Notes: a model not told the origin generated them from the sequence alone. Positions 11,035 to 22,163 are shown, counted from the first letter of the stretch. The stretch is DNA of 64,000 nucleotides from Gilliamella sp. WF3-4 (GCF_001690275.1 NZ_LZGW01000045.1:62001-126000), one strand, 5' to 3'. A program made the numbers and translations.

Positions 11035-11350
11035 TTCGTTACGTCCTTATGTTAGTTTATTGAATGTGTATTGATTTTAGCATAAATAGTTTTGTGTGCG
11101 AGTAGGGAATCCATTTTTTATTCAAGAAATAAGATTTTAAATTATTTTAGTGATATTTATTAATTAATATTATTATGAAGTCATTACTAAATAGCTATAA
11201 TTTTAATGGTATGGTTTTGACGCTTTCATTGAATATCATTACAAATTTACTCTATATTGTTATATAATCGGCAATATTTTCGTTTATACCGCAAGATAAA
11301 AAACTATGTGGTGTTTTTGATTTTATTCTCCTTAAATTAAGGATTTTTTT
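11035..11350. other. Divergent promoter region pntA/mukF
   Basis: A 316-bp AT-rich intergenic region between divergent genes. A TATAAT box at 11263-11268 on the plus strand is a candidate -10 for mukFEB; its -35 (TTACAA at 11239-11244, spacing 18) is weak. No ORF or RNA gene is seen. Confidence 0.35.
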
Positions 11351-12673
11351 ATGATTGATTTTTCCCAATCAGTGCCAGAACTGGTCTCTTGGGCAAAAAA
11401 GAATGATTTTTCGATCGTCTTGCCTGTTGAAAGGTTAGCTTTTTTATTAGCTATTGCTGTATTAAACAGCGAGCGTTTTGATGGAGAGATGACAGAATCG
11501 GAATTAATTGACGCTTTTAGGCATGTTTCACAAATTTTTGAGCAAAGTGAAGATACCATTACTGTGCGTGCCAATAATGCAATTAATGATTTAGTCCGAC
11601 AGCGGTTTATTACTCGATTTACCAGTGAAATGACCGATGGGTTTTCTATCTATCGTTTAACACCTTTAGGAATAGGTATTACCGACTATTATATCCGTCA
11701 GAGGGAGTTTTCCACGTTACGTTTATCTCTTCAGCTTTCTATTGTTGCACAAGAGTTAAAACGAGCTGCTGACGCAGCACTTGAAGGTGGCGATGACTTA
11801 CATTGGCATCGCAATGTTTTTGCACCGTTAAAATATTCAGTTGCTGAGATTTTTGATAGTATCGATATCACACAACGCGTAATGGATGAGCAACAAGCTG
11901 ATGTGAAGCAAAATATTTCGGCATTATTAAGCCAAGATTGGCAAGCGGCGATTAGTAGTTGTGAAGGTTTGCTCACCGAAACATCGCAAACATTGCGCGA
12001 ATTACAAGACACTTTAGCAGCGGCTGGGGATAAATTGCAAGCCAGTTTGCTTTTAATACAAGATGCGACGCTTGATAATCCTGATCTTGATAAAATTAAC
12101 AATGTTGTTATGGATTTACAAGGTAAACTAGATCGAATTATTGGTTGGGGGCAAAAAGCGATAGACCTTTGGATCGGTTATGATCGCCATGTTCATAAAT
12201 TTATTCGTACTGCTATTGACTTAGATAAAAATCGTGTGTTTTCACAGCGTTTACGCAAATCGATACAAGGATATTTTGAGTTGCCTTGGGCACTGACATT
12301 CGCTAATGCCGATCGCTTACTTGATATGCGTGATGAAGAACTAGCTTTACATGAAGCAGAAGTAACAGGAGAATTACCGTCAGAACTTGAATTTGAAATG
12401 ATTGAAGAGATTCAAGAACATATAATTGCTCATATTGAGCAAAATTTATTGGTCTTTAAGCAAGAACATAAACCACTTGATATAGGTCTTGCCATTTATA
12501 GCTATTTGGAACAGTTCCCACGCGAACAACACTTTGATATTGCAAGGTTATTTATTGAGCAAGCTATTCGTCTAGGTATTGCCGAAGATGACTTGCTTGG
12601 AATTCCTGCTGAGTGGAAGCCTATTAACGATTATGGAGCTAAGGTGCAAGCACATGTCATCAACAGATATTAA
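11351..12673 (+). CDS. mukF: Condensin kleisin subunit MukF
   Basis: MukF is the kleisin that bridges the two MukB heads and dimerises through its N-terminal winged-helix domain, organising the nucleoid. The product has 440 residues, the E. coli length; the N-terminus [19 protein letters not shown] and the middle region with long helices match the family. It overlaps mukE by 20 bp. The cmoM (smtA) gene that precedes mukF in E. coli is not present upstream; pntA lies there instead. Confidence 0.97.
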   Translation: MIDFSQSVPELVSWAKKNDFSIVLPVERLAFLLAIAVLNSERFDGEMTESELIDAFRHVSQIFEQSEDTITVRANNAINDLVRQRFITRFTSEMTDGFSIYRLTPLGIGITDYYIRQREFSTLRLSLQLSIVAQELKRAADAALEGGDDLHWHRNVFAPLKYSVAEIFDSIDITQRVMDEQQADVKQNISALLSQDWQAAISSCEGLLTETSQTLRELQDTLAAAGDKLQASLLLIQDATLDNPDLDKINNVVMDLQGKLDRIIGWGQKAIDLWIGYDRHVHKFIRTAIDLDKNRVFSQRLRKSIQGYFELPWALTFANADRLLDMRDEELALHEAEVTGELPSELEFEMIEEIQEHIIAHIEQNLLVFKQEHKPLDIGLAIYSYLEQFPREQHFDIARLFIEQAIRLGIAEDDLLGIPAEWKPINDYGAKVQAHVINRY

Positions 12674-13448
12674 CGATTTTGAAACACAACGAACCGCACA
12701 TCATCTTGATGAAGTTAAGGAGCGTATAGCCGCAAGCTCTCAAGCGTCTATTGATAAATATATGCCAGTTAAATTGGCGCAAGCAATTGCTAATCCCATC
12801 TTCCCTGAGCTTGATAGTTTACTGCGTTCTGGGCGCCATATTGGCATTGATGAGCTTGATCATCATGCCTTTCTAATGGATTTCCAACTTGAGCTTGAAC
12901 AATTTTATCAACGTTATAATGTTGAATTAATTCGAGCGCCAGAAGGCTTTTTTTACCTACGCCCTCGTTCTACAACATTAATTCCTCGCTCAGTTCTTTC
13001 TGAACTTGATATGCTTGTTGGCAAGGTACTTTGCTATTTATACTTAAGCCCAGAACGATTGGCTCATGAAGGTATTTTTACCCTACAAGAATTGTTTGAT
13101 GAATTAGTTTCGTTAGCTGATGAAAGTAAATTACTTAAATTAGTGAACCAACGTTCAACAGGATCTGATTTGGACCGCCAAAAACTCTTTGATAAAGTGA
13201 AAACAGCGTTAAATCGTTTACGCCGGCTGGGTATGATCTTTTTTATTGTTGGTAACGATAGTAATCGTTTTCGTATCAACGAAGCTATTTTCCGCTTTGG
13301 GGCAGATGTACGTAGTGGTGATGATGTACAAGAAGCCCAATTACGCTTAATTAGAGATGGAGAAGCAATTAAAATTGAATCATCACTTACCTTAGATAAT
13401 GATAATAATGAAGAGCAATATGAAGACGTTAATGAGGAGACAGAATAA
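12654..13448 (+). CDS. mukE: Condensin accessory subunit MukE
   Basis: MukE binds MukF and modulates MukB ATPase and loading. The frame is open from further upstream, but ATG at 12654 (MSSTDIN, as in E. coli MSSTNIE) with AAGG nine bases before it is the likely start, giving 264 residues. Compared with E. coli MukE the N-terminus has about 25 extra residues between MSSTDIN and the conserved [12 protein letters not shown]. The C-terminus is acidic. The start lies inside mukF and the stop is 2 bp before mukB, so translation is probably coupled. Confidence 0.96.
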   Translation: MSSTDINDFETQRTAHHLDEVKERIAASSQASIDKYMPVKLAQAIANPIFPELDSLLRSGRHIGIDELDHHAFLMDFQLELEQFYQRYNVELIRAPEGFFYLRPRSTTLIPRSVLSELDMLVGKVLCYLYLSPERLAHEGIFTLQELFDELVSLADESKLLKLVNQRSTGSDLDRQKLFDKVKTALNRLRRLGMIFFIVGNDSNRFRINEAIFRFGADVRSGDDVQEAQLRLIRDGEAIKIESSLTLDNDNNEEQYEDVNEETE

Positions 13449-13450
13449 AC

Positions 13451-16400
13451 ATGATTGGCCACGGTAAATTTCACTCATTAACGCTAATTAACTGGAATGG
13501 TTTTTTTGCGCGAACTTTTGAGCTTGATCAATTAGTCACAACGCTATCGGGTGGTAATGGCGCGGGTAAATCCACCACGATGGCAGCATTTGTTACAGCA
13601 TTAATTCCCGACTTAACCTTATTACATTTTAGAAACACAACCGAAGCAGGGGCAACATCAGGATCGCGAGATAAAGGTTTGCATGGTAAATTAAAACCAG
13701 GCGTTTGCTATTCTATGCTTGATGTAATTAACTCTCGTAACCAACGAATTATTTGTGGTGTACGATTACAGCAAGTAGCAGGGCGTGACAAAAAAGTTGA
13801 TATCAAACCATTTTTATTGCAAGGCTTATCGGTAAATATAAGCCCAACTGAACTAGTAACAGAAAGATTAAATGATAAACAGGCACGTATTTTGTCGTTG
13901 CCAGAGTTAAAAGAAAAAGTTGAATTGATGGAAGGCATTATCTTTAAACAATTTAACTCTATTACTGATTATCATTCAGTTATGTTTGATTTTGGTCTTT
14001 TACCAAAACGATTACGTTCTCCATCTGATAGAAGCAAGTATTATCGTTTGATCGAAGCTTCCCTTTATGGTGGTATCTCAAGTGCTATTACCCGCTCACT
14101 GCGTGACTATTTATTACCTGAAAATAGCGGTGTACGTAAAGCCTTTCAAGATATGGAAGCGGCATTACGTGAAAACCGAATGACTTTAGAGGCTATTCGA
14201 GTCACGCAATCGGATCGCGATTTATTCAAACATCTTATTAGTGAATCGACTAATTATGTCGCCGCTGATTATATGCGCCATGCTAACGAACGCCGAGTGC
14301 ATATTGAATCAGTACTTGGTTTGCGCCGTGATATGTTTAAAACACAAGATTTGCTTATTAGCAATCAATATCGTCAAGTTGAAATGGCGAAAGAGCTTAA
14401 AGAACATCAAGCAGCGCAAAGCGATTTAGAAACGGATTTACAAGCTGCTAATGATCACCTGAATTTAGCGCAAGCCGCATTGCGTCAACAAGAGAAGATC
14501 GATCGCTATCAAGCTGATTTAGATGATCTAAATTTAAAGCTTGAAGAGCAAAATGAAGTGGTGCTTGAAGCAAATGAACAATATCAAATTTATCGTGATC
14601 AAGTTCAACAAACTGAACAAGAAGTTGATGAAATCAAAACCCAGCTAGCAGATTACCAGCAAGCACTTGATGTTCAACAAACACGTGCAATTCAATATCA
14701 ACAAGCGTTGCAAGCACTAAAAAATGCGCAATCATTATGCCAACTACCAAAACTAAGCATTAGCAATATTGAAGATCATTTTGCTGTATTTGATGAAAAG
14801 CAAAAAGAAATTACCGAACAAGTGCTTGAGCTAGAACAAAAATTAAGTGTATCTGATGCGGCAATTAATCAGTTTGATCGTGCTTATCAATTGGTGGTTA
14901 AATTAGTTGGTGATGTGACTCGTAGTGATGCGTTTGTTGCAGCAAAAGAATCGTTAAGAAAATGGCCATCACAATGTTACCAAGCCGAACAAGCCGAACA
15001 TTTACAGTTACAACTAGATGAGCTTGAACAACGTTTTTTTGAGCAGAAAGAGGCGGAATCATTATTAACACAATTTTGTAAACGCATTAATCGTCAAGTT
15101 AATTACGATGAACTTGATGATTTAAAGCAAGAGCTTGAAATGCAATTAGACGAAGTCGCAGAGCTTGCTAACAAATCGAGTGAAAAAAGAATTGAATCTA
15201 GACAAGAGTTTGAACAGATTCAATCGAAAATTGCTGATTATCGCCAAAAAGCACCATTATGGTTAAAAGCTCAAGATTCCCTAATTGCTTTGCAAGAACA
15301 AACAGGCGAAACTTTTAGTAACAGCCAAGATGTTACACAACATATGCAAAAGTTACTTGAAAAAGAGCGTGTGCTTGTTGCTGAGCGAGATCAAATTAGT
15401 TTTAGACGTAATCAATTAGATGTTCAAATTGAACAACTGAATCAACCTAGTGGCGTTGATGATGGTCGCCTATCTGTGCTTTCAGAGCGATTTAATGGTG
15501 TCTTACTCTCTGAAATTTATGAAGATGTAACCATAGATGATGCCCCTTACTTTTCAGCGCTTTACGGCCCAGCAAGGCAAGCGATTGTTGTACCTGACTT
15601 ATCGCTGGTTAAACAGCAGTTAGAAAGCCTGACAGCAAGTGATGAGGATTATCCAGAAGATATTTATTTTATCGAAGGAGATCCATCATCATTTGATGAT
15701 AGTGTTTTTGATTGTGAAGAGATGAATAAAGCGGTGTTAGTTAAAACCGGTGAGCGCCAATGGCGATTCTCAAGTTTTCCTCATGTGCCATTATTTGGTC
15801 GTGCAGCACGTGAAATCCACCTCGAAAAATTATCTGCTGAACGAGATGAATTGCATGAACGTTATGCAACTATTTCATTTGATTTACAAAAGTTACAACG
15901 CATTGAGCAAAATGTTGGACAATTTATCGGTCAATATCTTGCTGTAGCTTTTGATATTGATCCTGAAGCTGAAGTTCAAAAATTAACAATGAGACGTAAT
16001 GAAATTGAACGTCAACTCGCATCTCAAGAAAGTATCGATCAACAAAACCAACAACAAGTCGCTAATTATAAAGAGCAATTAGCAACTATTAATAAACTTG
16101 TTGCCCAGATGCATCTACTTGCTGATGATGATTTAGCTGATCGTGTTGATGAATTGCGTGAACAATTAGCTGAAGCGCAAGAATCAGTGCAATATGTTAG
16201 CCGTAATCGTAACACAGTTTCTGAACTTGAACCGATTGTGACGGTATTACAAAGCGATCCAGAGCAAAATGAAGCATTGCGAGAGCATTACAATCTAGTC
16301 AAAGCACAGCAACAAACCATTCGACAACAAGTCTTTGCATTAACTGAAGTGATACAACGCCGTGCTCATTTTAGTTATGAAGATTCAGCGGGCATGTTAA

Positions 16401-17869
16401 ATGAAAATAGCGACTTAAATGAACAATTACGTTCTCGCTTAGAAATCGTTGAAGCTCAAAAAGTTGCAGCACGCAGCCAAATGCAACAGTATCAAGATAA
16501 ATACAATCAATATAATCAAACGCTTGCATCGCTAAAAAGTGCTTTTGAAACTAAGCGCGATATGCTAAATGAACTACATAAAGAAATTGAGCAAATCGGT
16601 GTAAAAGCCGATGCGATTACTGAAGAGCGGGCACGCGCTCGCCGTGATGAAATCCATCACAAATTAAATAGTAATCGCCAACATTGTACATCGCTTGAAA
16701 AACAATTGATTATGTGTGAAAGCGAAATGACGCAAATGCAAAAACGCTTAACTCAAACGTTGCGTGATTATAAACAACTTCGAGAACAAGTAGTGCAAGC
16801 GAAAGTGGGTTGGTGTTTAGTACTAAGACTAGTTAAAGACAATAGCGTTGAACGCCGTTTACATCGTCGTGAGCTTGCTTATTTAAGTGCCGATGAGCTG
16901 CGTTCAATGTCAGATAAAGCATTAGGCTCATTACGTTTAGCAGTTAACGATAATGAACATTTACGGGATATCTTAAGATTATCTGAAGATCCAAAACGCC
17001 CAGAACGCAAAATTCAATTTTATATTGCAGTTTATGCGCATTTACGCGAACGAATTCGCCAAGATATTGTAAAAACTGATGATCCAATTGAAGCTATTGA
17101 ACAAATGGAAATTGAGTTATCGCGTTTGACCGAAGAATTAACATCTCGAGAACAGCAGTTAGCGATAAGCTCCAAAAGTGTGTCAAATATTATCCGTAAA
17201 ACTATTCAACGTGAGCAAAACCGTATCCGACTACTTAACCAAGGATTACAAGCAGTGGCATTTGGTCAAGTTAATGGGGTACGCTTAAATGTTAATGTTC
17301 GAGAGGCGCATTCCTCGCTTTTAGCCGCACTTGCTGATGAAAAAAATGAACATCAAGATCTGTTTAGTAACAATCGTATTACTTTCTCAGAGGCTTTAGC
17401 TAAACTTTATCAGCGCTTAAATCCACATATTGATATGGGACAACGAACCGCTCAAAATATTGGTGAAGAGCTACTTGATTATCGAAATTATCTTGAAATG
17501 GATGTTGAAGTCAATCGGGGGGCTGATGGTTGGTTACGTGCTGAAAGTGGCGCATTATCAACGGGCGAGGCCATCGGTACAGGTATGTCAATTTTACTCA
17601 TGGTGATTCAAAGTTGGGAAGAAGAATCCAAGCGACTACGTAATAAAGATATCTTACCATGTCGTTTGTTATTCTTAGATGAAGCGGCTCGATTAGATGC
17701 AAAATCCATTGCAACATTATTTGAGTTATGTGAACGTTTGGAGATGCAATTAATTATAGCTGCCCCAGAAAATATCAGTCCTGAAAAAGGTACAACGTAT
17801 AAACTTGTGCGTAAAGTTATCAATAACCAAGAACATGTCCATGTGGTTGGGTTGAAAGGTTTTGCGTAA
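13451..17869 (+). CDS. mukB: Chromosome condensin ATPase MukB
   Basis: MukB is the SMC-like ATPase of the MukBEF condensin that compacts and segregates the chromosome. The 1472-residue product (E. coli 1486) shows Walker [10 protein letters not shown] at 34-42, long Gln/Glu-rich coiled coils (about 290-650 and 870-1130) around a hinge (about 650-800), the signature [12 protein letters not shown] near 1369, and Walker [13 protein letters not shown] with D1410-E1411. It is the last gene of mukFEB and is followed by a strong terminator at 17897. Confidence 0.98.
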   Translation: MIGHGKFHSLTLINWNGFFARTFELDQLVTTLSGGNGAGKSTTMAAFVTALIPDLTLLHFRNTTEAGATSGSRDKGLHGKLKPGVCYSMLDVINSRNQRIICGVRLQQVAGRDKKVDIKPFLLQGLSVNISPTELVTERLNDKQARILSLPELKEKVELMEGIIFKQFNSITDYHSVMFDFGLLPKRLRSPSDRSKYYRLIEASLYGGISSAITRSLRDYLLPENSGVRKAFQDMEAALRENRMTLEAIRVTQSDRDLFKHLISESTNYVAADYMRHANERRVHIESVLGLRRDMFKTQDLLISNQYRQVEMAKELKEHQAAQSDLETDLQAANDHLNLAQAALRQQEKIDRYQADLDDLNLKLEEQNEVVLEANEQYQIYRDQVQQTEQEVDEIKTQLADYQQALDVQQTRAIQYQQALQALKNAQSLCQLPKLSISNIEDHFAVFDEKQKEITEQVLELEQKLSVSDAAINQFDRAYQLVVKLVGDVTRSDAFVAAKESLRKWPSQCYQAEQAEHLQLQLDELEQRFFEQKEAESLLTQFCKRINRQVNYDELDDLKQELEMQLDEVAELANKSSEKRIESRQEFEQIQSKIADYRQKAPLWLKAQDSLIALQEQTGETFSNSQDVTQHMQKLLEKERVLVAERDQISFRRNQLDVQIEQLNQPSGVDDGRLSVLSERFNGVLLSEIYEDVTIDDAPYFSALYGPARQAIVVPDLSLVKQQLESLTASDEDYPEDIYFIEGDPSSFDDSVFDCEEMNKAVLVKTGERQWRFSSFPHVPLFGRAAREIHLEKLSAERDELHERYATISFDLQKLQRIEQNVGQFIGQYLAVAFDIDPEAEVQKLTMRRNEIERQLASQESIDQQNQQQVANYKEQLATINKLVAQMHLLADDDLADRVDELREQLAEAQESVQYVSRNRNTVSELEPIVTVLQSDPEQNEALREHYNLVKAQQQTIRQQVFALTEVIQRRAHFSYEDSAGMLNENSDLNEQLRSRLEIVEAQKVAARSQMQQYQDKYNQYNQTLASLKSAFETKRDMLNELHKEIEQIGVKADAITEERARARRDEIHHKLNSNRQHCTSLEKQLIMCESEMTQMQKRLTQTLRDYKQLREQVVQAKVGWCLVLRLVKDNSVERRLHRRELAYLSADELRSMSDKALGSLRLAVNDNEHLRDILRLSEDPKRPERKIQFYIAVYAHLRERIRQDIVKTDDPIEAIEQMEIELSRLTEELTSREQQLAISSKSVSNIIRKTIQREQNRIRLLNQGLQAVAFGQVNGVRLNVNVREAHSSLLAALADEKNEHQDLFSNNRITFSEALAKLYQRLNPHIDMGQRTAQNIGEELLDYRNYLEMDVEVNRGADGWLRAESGALSTGEAIGTGMSILLMVIQSWEEESKRLRNKDILPCRLLFLDEAARLDAKSIATLFELCERLEMQLIIAAPENISPEKGTTYKLVRKVINNQEHVHVVGLKGFA

Positions 17870-17896
17870 TAATTTTTAATTATATTTACTTATTTT

Positions 17897-17923
17897 TTCG
17901 CCGACATTGTCGGCGAATTTTTA
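17897..17923 (+). terminator. Rho-independent terminator of mukFEB
   Basis: A hairpin of arms TTCGCCGAC and GTCGGCGAA with a three-base loop, followed by TTTTT on the plus strand, 28 bp after the mukB stop. The same stem has an A run on the other side, so it acts mainly on mukB transcripts. Confidence 0.85.
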
Positions 17924-18000
17924 ATGATAAGTGATAAAAATATACTTTCTTCCAACCAAACCAAAGAAGCGCTAATGTTATCACTAGATCTTTGTTAATT

Positions 18001-18639
18001 TTACGGCTCGACTTCTTCAGTATTATTATCTCTTTTCGCTTTTATTTTTTTGACATTTTCAGTTGCTACCGAGGCCATTCTTCCCATGGTATCTCTAAGA
18101 ATTTTTCCATCATCGGTTTTAAATGAAGCAAGCTGTTCTATACCATTTTCATCGACTTCAAAATAGGTTGCTTCAACAAACCCCAATTTACTTGCATAGA
18201 ATAGATGAGGAATACTACCACGAGTTGAATTATAGATTTGAACTGCCGCATTATAATCTTCTCTTCTTTTTAAAATCGTGTTTTCAATCTCATCAAGTTG
18301 CACCATTAATTGCTGATAAGTCGAGTTTGCTTTTAAATCAGGAAAACGATTTGCTAGCATTTGAACATTACCGATAACTCGAGATGCTTCAGATGCAACA
18401 TTATTTGCGGTAGCAATATTATTACTCTCAGTCACGGTAAAGTGAGTTAACTTTTCATGATCGCCATAACTAGACGCGATATCAGACAACCTTTGCGCTA
18501 TATCGTGCCTTTTCTTTATCGTTACATAAATATTTGATTGTTTTTGTTTTACATTTTCAGCTAAGCTCCTAAGCTTATTGTATGCAAGAAATAGCCAAAC
18601 TAAAACACCAATGACCAAAATAAAAAATAAGAAAAACAT
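18001..18639 (-). CDS. LemA family membrane protein
   Basis: The 212-residue product has one N-terminal membrane helix (about 2-19) followed by a helical domain with LemA features: YNKLRSLAENVKQKQSNIYVTIKKRHDI and a stretch ending YNAAVQIYNSTRGSIP. LemA proteins are widespread, membrane-anchored with the bulk outside the cytoplasm, and of unclear function; they often sit next to a TPM-domain protein or the protease HtpX, but neither is here. It stands alone, convergent to mukB. Family assignment is solid; no specific role can be given. Confidence 0.88.
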   Translation of the reverse strand: MFFLFFILVIGVLVWLFLAYNKLRSLAENVKQKQSNIYVTIKKRHDIAQRLSDIASSYGDHEKLTHFTVTESNNIATANNVASEASRVIGNVQMLANRFPDLKANSTYQQLMVQLDEIENTILKRREDYNAAVQIYNSTRGSIPHLFYASKLGFVEATYFEVDENGIEQLASFKTDDGKILRDTMGRMASVATENVKKIKAKRDNNTEEVEP

Positions 18640-19226
18640 ATTATTGCCTCTTTGTTGTAATTAAATTTCTATAATTTAGATAATTAATATTTCTTTATAT
18701 TTCATTGTAAAGATATGATAAAAGCAAGCCAATATGAAACGGGTTTGAATAAATATAGAGAATTGAGCATATATTACAGCTGGCTTATTGATATTAGATA
18801 TTCAGTAAATATGGTTCGCATCAAGCCCGTTATCGTAAACCTTGCTAATTAATAGGCACGTTATCACACATTCTTGTTACTTTCAACTTATGTTAAAACA
18901 ATAACTTATTTTATTTATTCAGTAAATAAGGTCTGTAGATAGCAGAAGAGATAAATGATGGTGTTTTAAACCTAACACTGTTCATTGGTTTGAAATAGTG
19001 TGAATGAATCTCTTTCAGAATAAATTTTATTTAATAAGTTAAAGAATTTGTTCGCAAATAGAATAGATATAAATTATTTATACTATTTTTTATAATGATA
19101 CACCTGCATTAACTACCGATTTATTCATTATAATTAAATTTATATTCTTGTATTTTAGATTCTTTTCTGCTTTCTTACAGTGCTTGTTTATTGCATAGTT
19201 TCAATAGATCAATATCTAAAATCTGT
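18640..19226. other. Long AT-rich non-coding stretch, probable remnant of an integrated element
   Basis: About 590 bp without a plausible ORF, RNA gene or clear terminator. Its position beyond the integrase relic at 19227-19518 suggests that it is what remains of a decayed integrative element, but no other element gene can be read. A copy of the tRNA-Leu 3' end that would mark the far attachment site was not found by eye. Confidence 0.4.
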
Positions 19227-19518
19227 TTATATACAAAGATTTTGTTGGCTTTGACTGATTTGCATTGATATGTTATTGATGCGTAATTCATCTATTTGCT
19301 TTCTAGCGTGTCATAATGAAACTTCTGGATAACTACCAAAGCTAATTAATGCGCCTTTTTTGATATACGGACGCATATACTTAAAACACCATATTTTAGA
19401 ATTATTCGATTTAACCAAGAGATACATACCACCATCATCAAATAACGAATAATCTTTCCCTCTTTGCTTGGCGGTTTTTATTTAGGGGGGCTGTTAATGG
19501 ATGTGTTTTTCTAGCCAT
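19227..19518 (-). pseudogene. Relic of a P4-type tyrosine integrase (N-terminal arm-binding domain)
   Basis: Reading leftward from an ATG at 19518 gives MARKTHPLTA; after a frameshift near the six-C run around 19485-19490 the frame continues KQRGKDYSLFDDGGMYLLVK, then IWCFKYMRPYIKKGALISFG and SYPEVSL, and after a TGA at 19313-19311 HARKQIDELR. This is the DUF4102-type N-terminal domain typical of P4-like integrases (usual pattern DGGGLYLLVK...KLWRFKY...LSFGSYPEVSLAEAR). The catalytic domain with R-H-R-Y is gone. It lies just downstream of the 3' end of tRNA-Leu(GAG) in the same orientation, the classical place for such an integrase. Confidence 0.75.
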
Positions 19519-19523
19519 AATTA

Positions 19524-19582
19524 TTTTAGGTATACGATATATAGGTATATTTTCTTCTTATACCTAGGCATATACCTAAAAA
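19524..19582. repeat. Four TAGGTATA boxes in an inverted arrangement upstream of the integrase relic
   Basis: Two direct copies of TAGGTATA (19527-19534, 19542-19549) face two inverted copies (19559-19566, 19571-19578), the outer pair flanked by TTTT/AAAA, so the whole block is roughly palindromic. It begins 6 bp upstream of the integrase relic ATG and lies between it and tRNA-Leu. It could be integrase arm sites, excisionase sites or an operator; which is not decided by the sequence. Confidence 0.65.
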
Positions 19583-19701
19583 TTTTGGTTGTAAATGTAC
19601 TTTACTGATACTTAATGGGCAATAAAATAGACTTTAAGGCTTGTTATTACTGGGTTTGATGTGCTTTGTAGGGTTTAAAAGAATGCTGATGTTTATTGAT
19701 T

Positions 19702-19787
19702 TGGTGCCGTGGGCGGGACTTGAACCCGCATGCTCTTAGAGCACTACCCCCTCAAGATAGCGTGTCTACCAATTTCACCACCACGGC
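19702..19787 (-). tRNA. leuU: tRNA-Leu (anticodon GAG)
   Basis: An 86-nt class II tRNA with encoded CCA. The acceptor stem GCCGTGG/CCACGGC, D-arm TGGTAGAC, anticodon loop CTTGAGG (anticodon GAG), long variable arm and T-arm GGTTCAAGTCC are all readable. It starts only 7 bp after the secG stop and is probably processed from a secG-tRNA transcript, as in E. coli secG-leuU. The downstream flank carries the integrase relic, so its 3' end was probably an attachment site. Confidence 0.97.
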
Positions 19788-19794
19788 GCCGTTT

Positions 19795-20169
19795 TTATTC
19801 AGGAATATCTGATGTTGAATTCTGTTGTGTTGGTTGAGCAACTGGAGCGGTTATTTGTTCCGTTTTGCTTTCGTTTTGTTGCGTTGTTGTTGGTATAGTA
19901 TCTTCAAGGCTATCAAACTCGCCTGTTCTAGTTACGTGCGGTTTGCTACCCAAATTCGATAGTAAAATGCTTATGATAAAAAACAAAATACCTAACAAAG
20001 TTGTAGCGCGAGTTAAAAAATTTCCACTACCAGAAGAACCAAACAAAGTTGCTGACGCACCCGAGCCAAAAGAAGAACCCATATCAGCCCCTTTGCCTCG
20101 TTGAATCAAAACTAAAGCGATAATCGCTAAAGCGATAATCAAATAACTCACAATCAAAAATTCGTACAT
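19795..20169 (-). CDS. secG: Sec translocon subunit SecG
   Basis: SecG is the small accessory subunit of the SecYEG protein channel in the inner membrane. The 124-residue product has two membrane segments (about 2-20 and 53-72), the conserved loop QRGKGADMGSSFGSGASATLFGS between them, and a polar C-terminal tail ending TSDIPE, like E. coli TSDIPN. glmM, the usual upstream gene, is absent; 20170-20714 holds only gene fragments. The tRNA-Leu follows immediately. Confidence 0.96.
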   Translation of the reverse strand: MYEFLIVSYLIIALAIIALVLIQRGKGADMGSSFGSGASATLFGSSGSGNFLTRATTLLGILFFIISILLSNLGSKPHVTRTGEFDSLEDTIPTTTQQNESKTEQITAPVAQPTQQNSTSDIPE

Positions 20170-20232
20170 TTCAACCTGTCAATTTTATGTGTTCTACAAC
20201 AGAATCTATTGGTGCGAAATATTAGCGAAAGA

Positions 20233-20273
20233 CAAGCCAACAAGCAAGTAAAATTTCAAGAATTGTTGGCTTG
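20233..20273 (-). terminator. Inverted repeat, possible terminator
   Basis: An 11-bp perfect stem (CAAGCCAACAA and its complement) with a 19-base loop lies upstream of secG. Read leftward it is followed by TCTTT only. It may end transcripts from the gene fragment at 20355-20627, or be part of the secG leader. Confidence 0.35.
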
Positions 20274-20354
20274 TTGTATAAAATGTCCTTTTTAATTAAT
20301 AAAAAGTTACTAATTTTTAAACTAAAATCAATATTACCATTATTGCAACCAAAA

Positions 20355-20627
20355 CTATTTTTCAACTTGAATTGGCGTCATTATGCCTTGCATACAGCAT
20401 GTAATAACTGTTCTTTTCCCCCATACTTGAATTTGTCCTATCCAAGCATCAATTGCATATTTGTTAAAATATTCTGGATATTGTTCTGTCAGTGGAAATT
20501 CATCAGATGAAAAAAACCAGTAATAATAGTGGGACCAAGTAAGTACAACCATGCCATATTTATCTACAATCACACTATTTACAGGGTTAGCATTAATAGA
20601 AAAATATGCAATATTAGCCAGCTCACT
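20355..20627 (-). pseudogene. Unrecognised gene fragment or small protein gene
   Basis: A frame that reads like protein (AYFSINANPVNSVIVDKYG, then MVVLTWSHYYYWFFSSDEFP and YAIDAWIGQIQVWGKR) ends at 20355. It is open upstream to a TAG before 20627 and no ATG precedes the protein-like part; GTG at 20573 would start inside it. This suggests the 3' end of a gene whose 5' part is lost, though a GTG- or CTG-started small protein is possible. I do not recognise the family. It is rich in aromatic residues and lacks a clear signal peptide. Confidence 0.35.
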
Positions 20628-20652
20628 CTAATAGTGAGAGTATAATAATCAA

Positions 20653-20683
20653 TTGTGCGTTCTTGTCTAAAAAGCAGTATAAT
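20653..20683 (+). promoter_or_regulatory. Candidate thiI promoter
   Basis: TATAAT at 20678-20683 lies 31 bp before the thiI ATG, with TTGTGC at 20653-20658 as a weak -35 at 19-bp spacing. The -10 is perfect; the -35 and spacing are poor. Confidence 0.4.
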
Positions 20684-20714
20684 GTCGCCATTTTTATTAT
20701 GGTAAGCTCTATTT

Positions 20715-22163
20715 ATGAAATTTATTGTTAAACTTTTTCCTGAAATAACCATCAAAAGTGATTCTGTTCGTTTACGTTTTATTAAAATACTCACCAGCAA
20801 TATTCGTAATATTTTAAAACATCATATTGAAGATGTTGCCGTGATTCGTCATTGGGATTTTATTGAAGTTCGCCCAAAAATTGAAAATAGTGAAGCCAAG
20901 ATACTCGAATTATTAACAAGGATCCCCGGTATTCATCATATTTTAGCCGTTGATGAAATCACTTTCGTTGATATGCATGATATTTTTGAAAAGGCAGTGG
21001 TTTATTATGCGCCATTAATTGAAGATAAAACATTTTGTGTACGTGTAAAACGTCGTGGCAAGCATGAATTTTCTTCAATTGATGTTGAACGTTATGTTGG
21101 TGGTGGGCTCAATCAATATGTTTCTTCGGCTAAGGTTAAATTAAATCATCCAGAAATTACGGTTAACCTTGAAATTGATAACGACAAATTACTACTTGTT
21201 AAAGGTCGACATGCTGGCATTGGTGGTTTTCCAACGGGTACACAAGAAGATGTCATTTCACTTATATCGGGTGGTTTTGATTCAGGCGTGTCAAGTTATA
21301 TGTTAATGCGACGTGGAAGCCGTGTACATTATTGTTTCTTTAATCTTGGTGGAAAAACTCACGAGATTGGTGTTAAACAAATGGCTCATTATCTTTGGGA
21401 ACGTTATGGTAGTTCGCATAAAGTGCGTTTTATTGCGATTAATTTTTCTGATGTTGTTGGTGAAATTCTTGAGAAGATCGATGATGGACAAATGGGCGTT
21501 GTTTTAAAACGGATGATGGTTCGTGCTGCATCAAAAATTGCACAGCGTTATAAAGTAGAAGCACTTGTTACTGGAGAGGCATTAGGGCAAGTATCGAGCC
21601 AAACGCTGACCAATTTACGATTAATTGATAATGTTAGTGACACACTAATCTTACGACCTCTAATCACACATGATAAAGAAACAATTATCAATCTTGCGCG
21701 CCAAATTGGTACTGAGGATATAGCTAAAACCATGCCAGAATTTTGTGGTGTGATTTCTAAAAGCCCAACAGTTAAAGCGGTAAAAGAAAAAATTGAAGCG
21801 GAAGAGCTGAATTTTGATTTCACGATTTTGGATAAAGCTGTTGCTGAAGCTGAAAATATTGATATTCGTGAGATAGCTAAACAAGCTGACACCAAGATTA
21901 CTCATGTTGAAACAATCACAACACTTAATGCTGATCACGTGGTCATTGACATTCGTTCGCCAGACGAGCAAGAGGATAATCCACTTGTATTGAATGACGT
22001 TGAAATCAAACTTATTCCATTTTATAAATTAGCAACACAATTTGGCAATTTGGATCAGTCAAAACAATATTTACTATATTGCGATCGTGGTGTTATGAGC
22101 AAGTTACAAGCGCTTTATTTAATTGATCAAGGATTTAATAACGTAAAAATATTTACTTTATAA
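20715..22163 (+). CDS. thiI: tRNA 4-thiouridine synthetase / thiamine sulfur carrier enzyme ThiI
   Basis: ThiI makes 4-thiouridine at tRNA position 8 and, in the long form, passes sulfur to ThiS for thiazole synthesis. The 482 residues equal E. coli ThiI. Visible are the THUMP domain (about 60-165), the PP-loop [10 protein letters not shown] (about 185-194), Cys344 (PEFCGVIS) and the C-terminal rhodanese domain with the catalytic Cys456 (YCDRGVMS). Both catalytic cysteines fall at the E. coli positions. It is a single gene upstream of cpxR, 119 bp away. Confidence 0.97.
   Translation: MKFIVKLFPEITIKSDSVRLRFIKILTSNIRNILKHHIEDVAVIRHWDFIEVRPKIENSEAKILELLTRIPGIHHILAVDEITFVDMHDIFEKAVVYYAPLIEDKTFCVRVKRRGKHEFSSIDVERYVGGGLNQYVSSAKVKLNHPEITVNLEIDNDKLLLVKGRHAGIGGFPTGTQEDVISLISGGFDSGVSSYMLMRRGSRVHYCFFNLGGKTHEIGVKQMAHYLWERYGSSHKVRFIAINFSDVVGEILEKIDDGQMGVVLKRMMVRAASKIAQRYKVEALVTGEALGQVSSQTLTNLRLIDNVSDTLILRPLITHDKETIINLARQIGTEDIAKTMPEFCGVISKSPTVKAVKEKIEAEELNFDFTILDKAVAEAENIDIREIAKQADTKITHVETITTLNADHVVIDIRSPDEQEDNPLVLNDVEIKLIPFYKLATQFGNLDQSKQYLLYCDRGVMSKLQALYLIDQGFNNVKIFTL

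Noticed and set aside
12579-12653. Extended mukE frame inside mukF
   Set aside because: The added residues are out-of-frame mukF sequence; MSSTDIN matches the E. coli MukE start.
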